Of a stretch of 6,490 bases of DNA, positions 6,286 to 6,490 are shown piece by piece. The notes below the pieces were generated by a model. The model saw nothing but the letters and a program-made list of their open reading frames with translations. It had not been told where the DNA came from and ran no database searches. The position numbers and the translations under genes were made by a program. Numbering within the stretch: the stretch's first letter is position 1; each line of letters starts with the position of its first letter. The stretch is from Candidatus Fermentibacterota bacterium (lineage in GTDB: Bacteria > Fermentibacterota > Fermentibacteria > Fermentibacterales > JCC-6): contig JAUWJE010000114.1 of the NCBI GenBank assembly GCA_030607835.1, positions 1 to 6,490 of the forward strand, given 5' to 3'.

Positions 6286-6490
6286 GCTTTGACCACTTTC
6301 TCCATTCCTGTAGTTATTCCAGCGCAGGCATTCCTGGTGTCAATAACCAGGGATGAACAGTCAACTATCCACTGGTAATCGTAACAGGAATGATTGGTAA
6401 TGACAACAGCGCAATCGTATTCCCGAAGATTCTCTTCTGTCAACTCAACCGAGACAGGTCTTCTATGAGTCTGTCTGGTTGCTCCGATAC
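6282..6490 (-). CDS. Nucleotide-sugar 6-dehydrogenase, C-terminal 68 residues only (5' part beyond window)
   Basis: C-terminal UDP-binding domain of the UDP-glucose/GDP-mannose dehydrogenase family, NAD-dependent enzymes that oxidise C6 of a UDP-sugar twice to give a uronic acid. The readable fragment contains DCAVVITNHSCYDYQWI followed by LVIDTRNACAG, matching the conserved ending (D-hydrophobic-DTRN) of the family, and closes with KVVKA. The style of this ending resembles UDP-N-acetyl-D-glucosamine/mannosamine dehydrogenases (WbpA/WecC type) more than UDP-glucose dehydrogenases, but substrate cannot be settled from 68 residues. The stop TGA shares bases with the ATG of the SLBB gene. The product would supply an activated uronic acid for the polysaccharide handled by the downstream export genes. 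Confidence 0.88.
   Translation of the reverse strand, partial: IGATRQTHRRPVSVELTEENLREYDCAVVITNHSCYDYQWIVDCSSLVIDTRNACAGITTGMEKVVKA

Noticed and set aside
1..6490. Mobile element, CRISPR array, tRNA/rRNA or defence system
   Set aside because: No transposase, repeat-spacer pattern, terminal inverted repeats, RNA-gene signature or defence-family motif seen; the genes are compact core and polysaccharide functions.

Overview
All recognisable genes in this window lie on the minus strand, so the biological reading order runs from base 6490 down to base 1. Two functional blocks are visible. The first (6490 to 3614) is the tail of a surface-polysaccharide operon: the C-terminus of a nucleotide-sugar 6-dehydrogenase, a small secreted SLBB-domain protein, and a fused Wzz/BY-kinase (Wzc-type) chain-length and export regulator. 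The second (3356 to 1) is the head of the division and cell wall (dcw) cluster in its canonical order: mraZ, rsmH (mraW), a positional ftsL, and ftsI (penicillin-binding protein 3 class). ftsI runs off the left edge, but its transpeptidase domain is nearly complete.

Between the blocks is a 257-base non-coding stretch (3357-3613). It holds a near-consensus sigma-70-type promoter (TTGACA, 16 bp, TAGAAT) just ahead of mraZ. Five TGGGA/TGGGT elements are laid over and upstream of that promoter. This looks like the MraZ autoregulatory operator known from enterobacteria, in a more elaborate form that also contains nested palindromes. An independent inverted repeat lies further upstream. I see no convincing terminator after the kinase gene, so read-through from the polysaccharide operon into dcw is possible.

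The genes are tightly packed. ATGA stop/start overlaps occur at dehydrogenase/SLBB and rsmH/ftsL, and are possible at SLBB/wzc. ftsI appears to start at a TTG codon inside ftsL behind a strong Shine-Dalgarno sequence.

The polysaccharide genes (UDP-sugar dehydrogenase, SLBB export component, Wzc-type kinase) suggest a diderm (Gram-negative-type) bacterium that makes a uronic-acid-containing capsule or exopolysaccharide. The divergent sequences do not match a familiar model organism, and I cannot assign a phylum from the sequence alone. I found no mobile element, CRISPR array, RNA gene or defence system. The most interesting feature is the mraZ control region, not a new multi-gene system.
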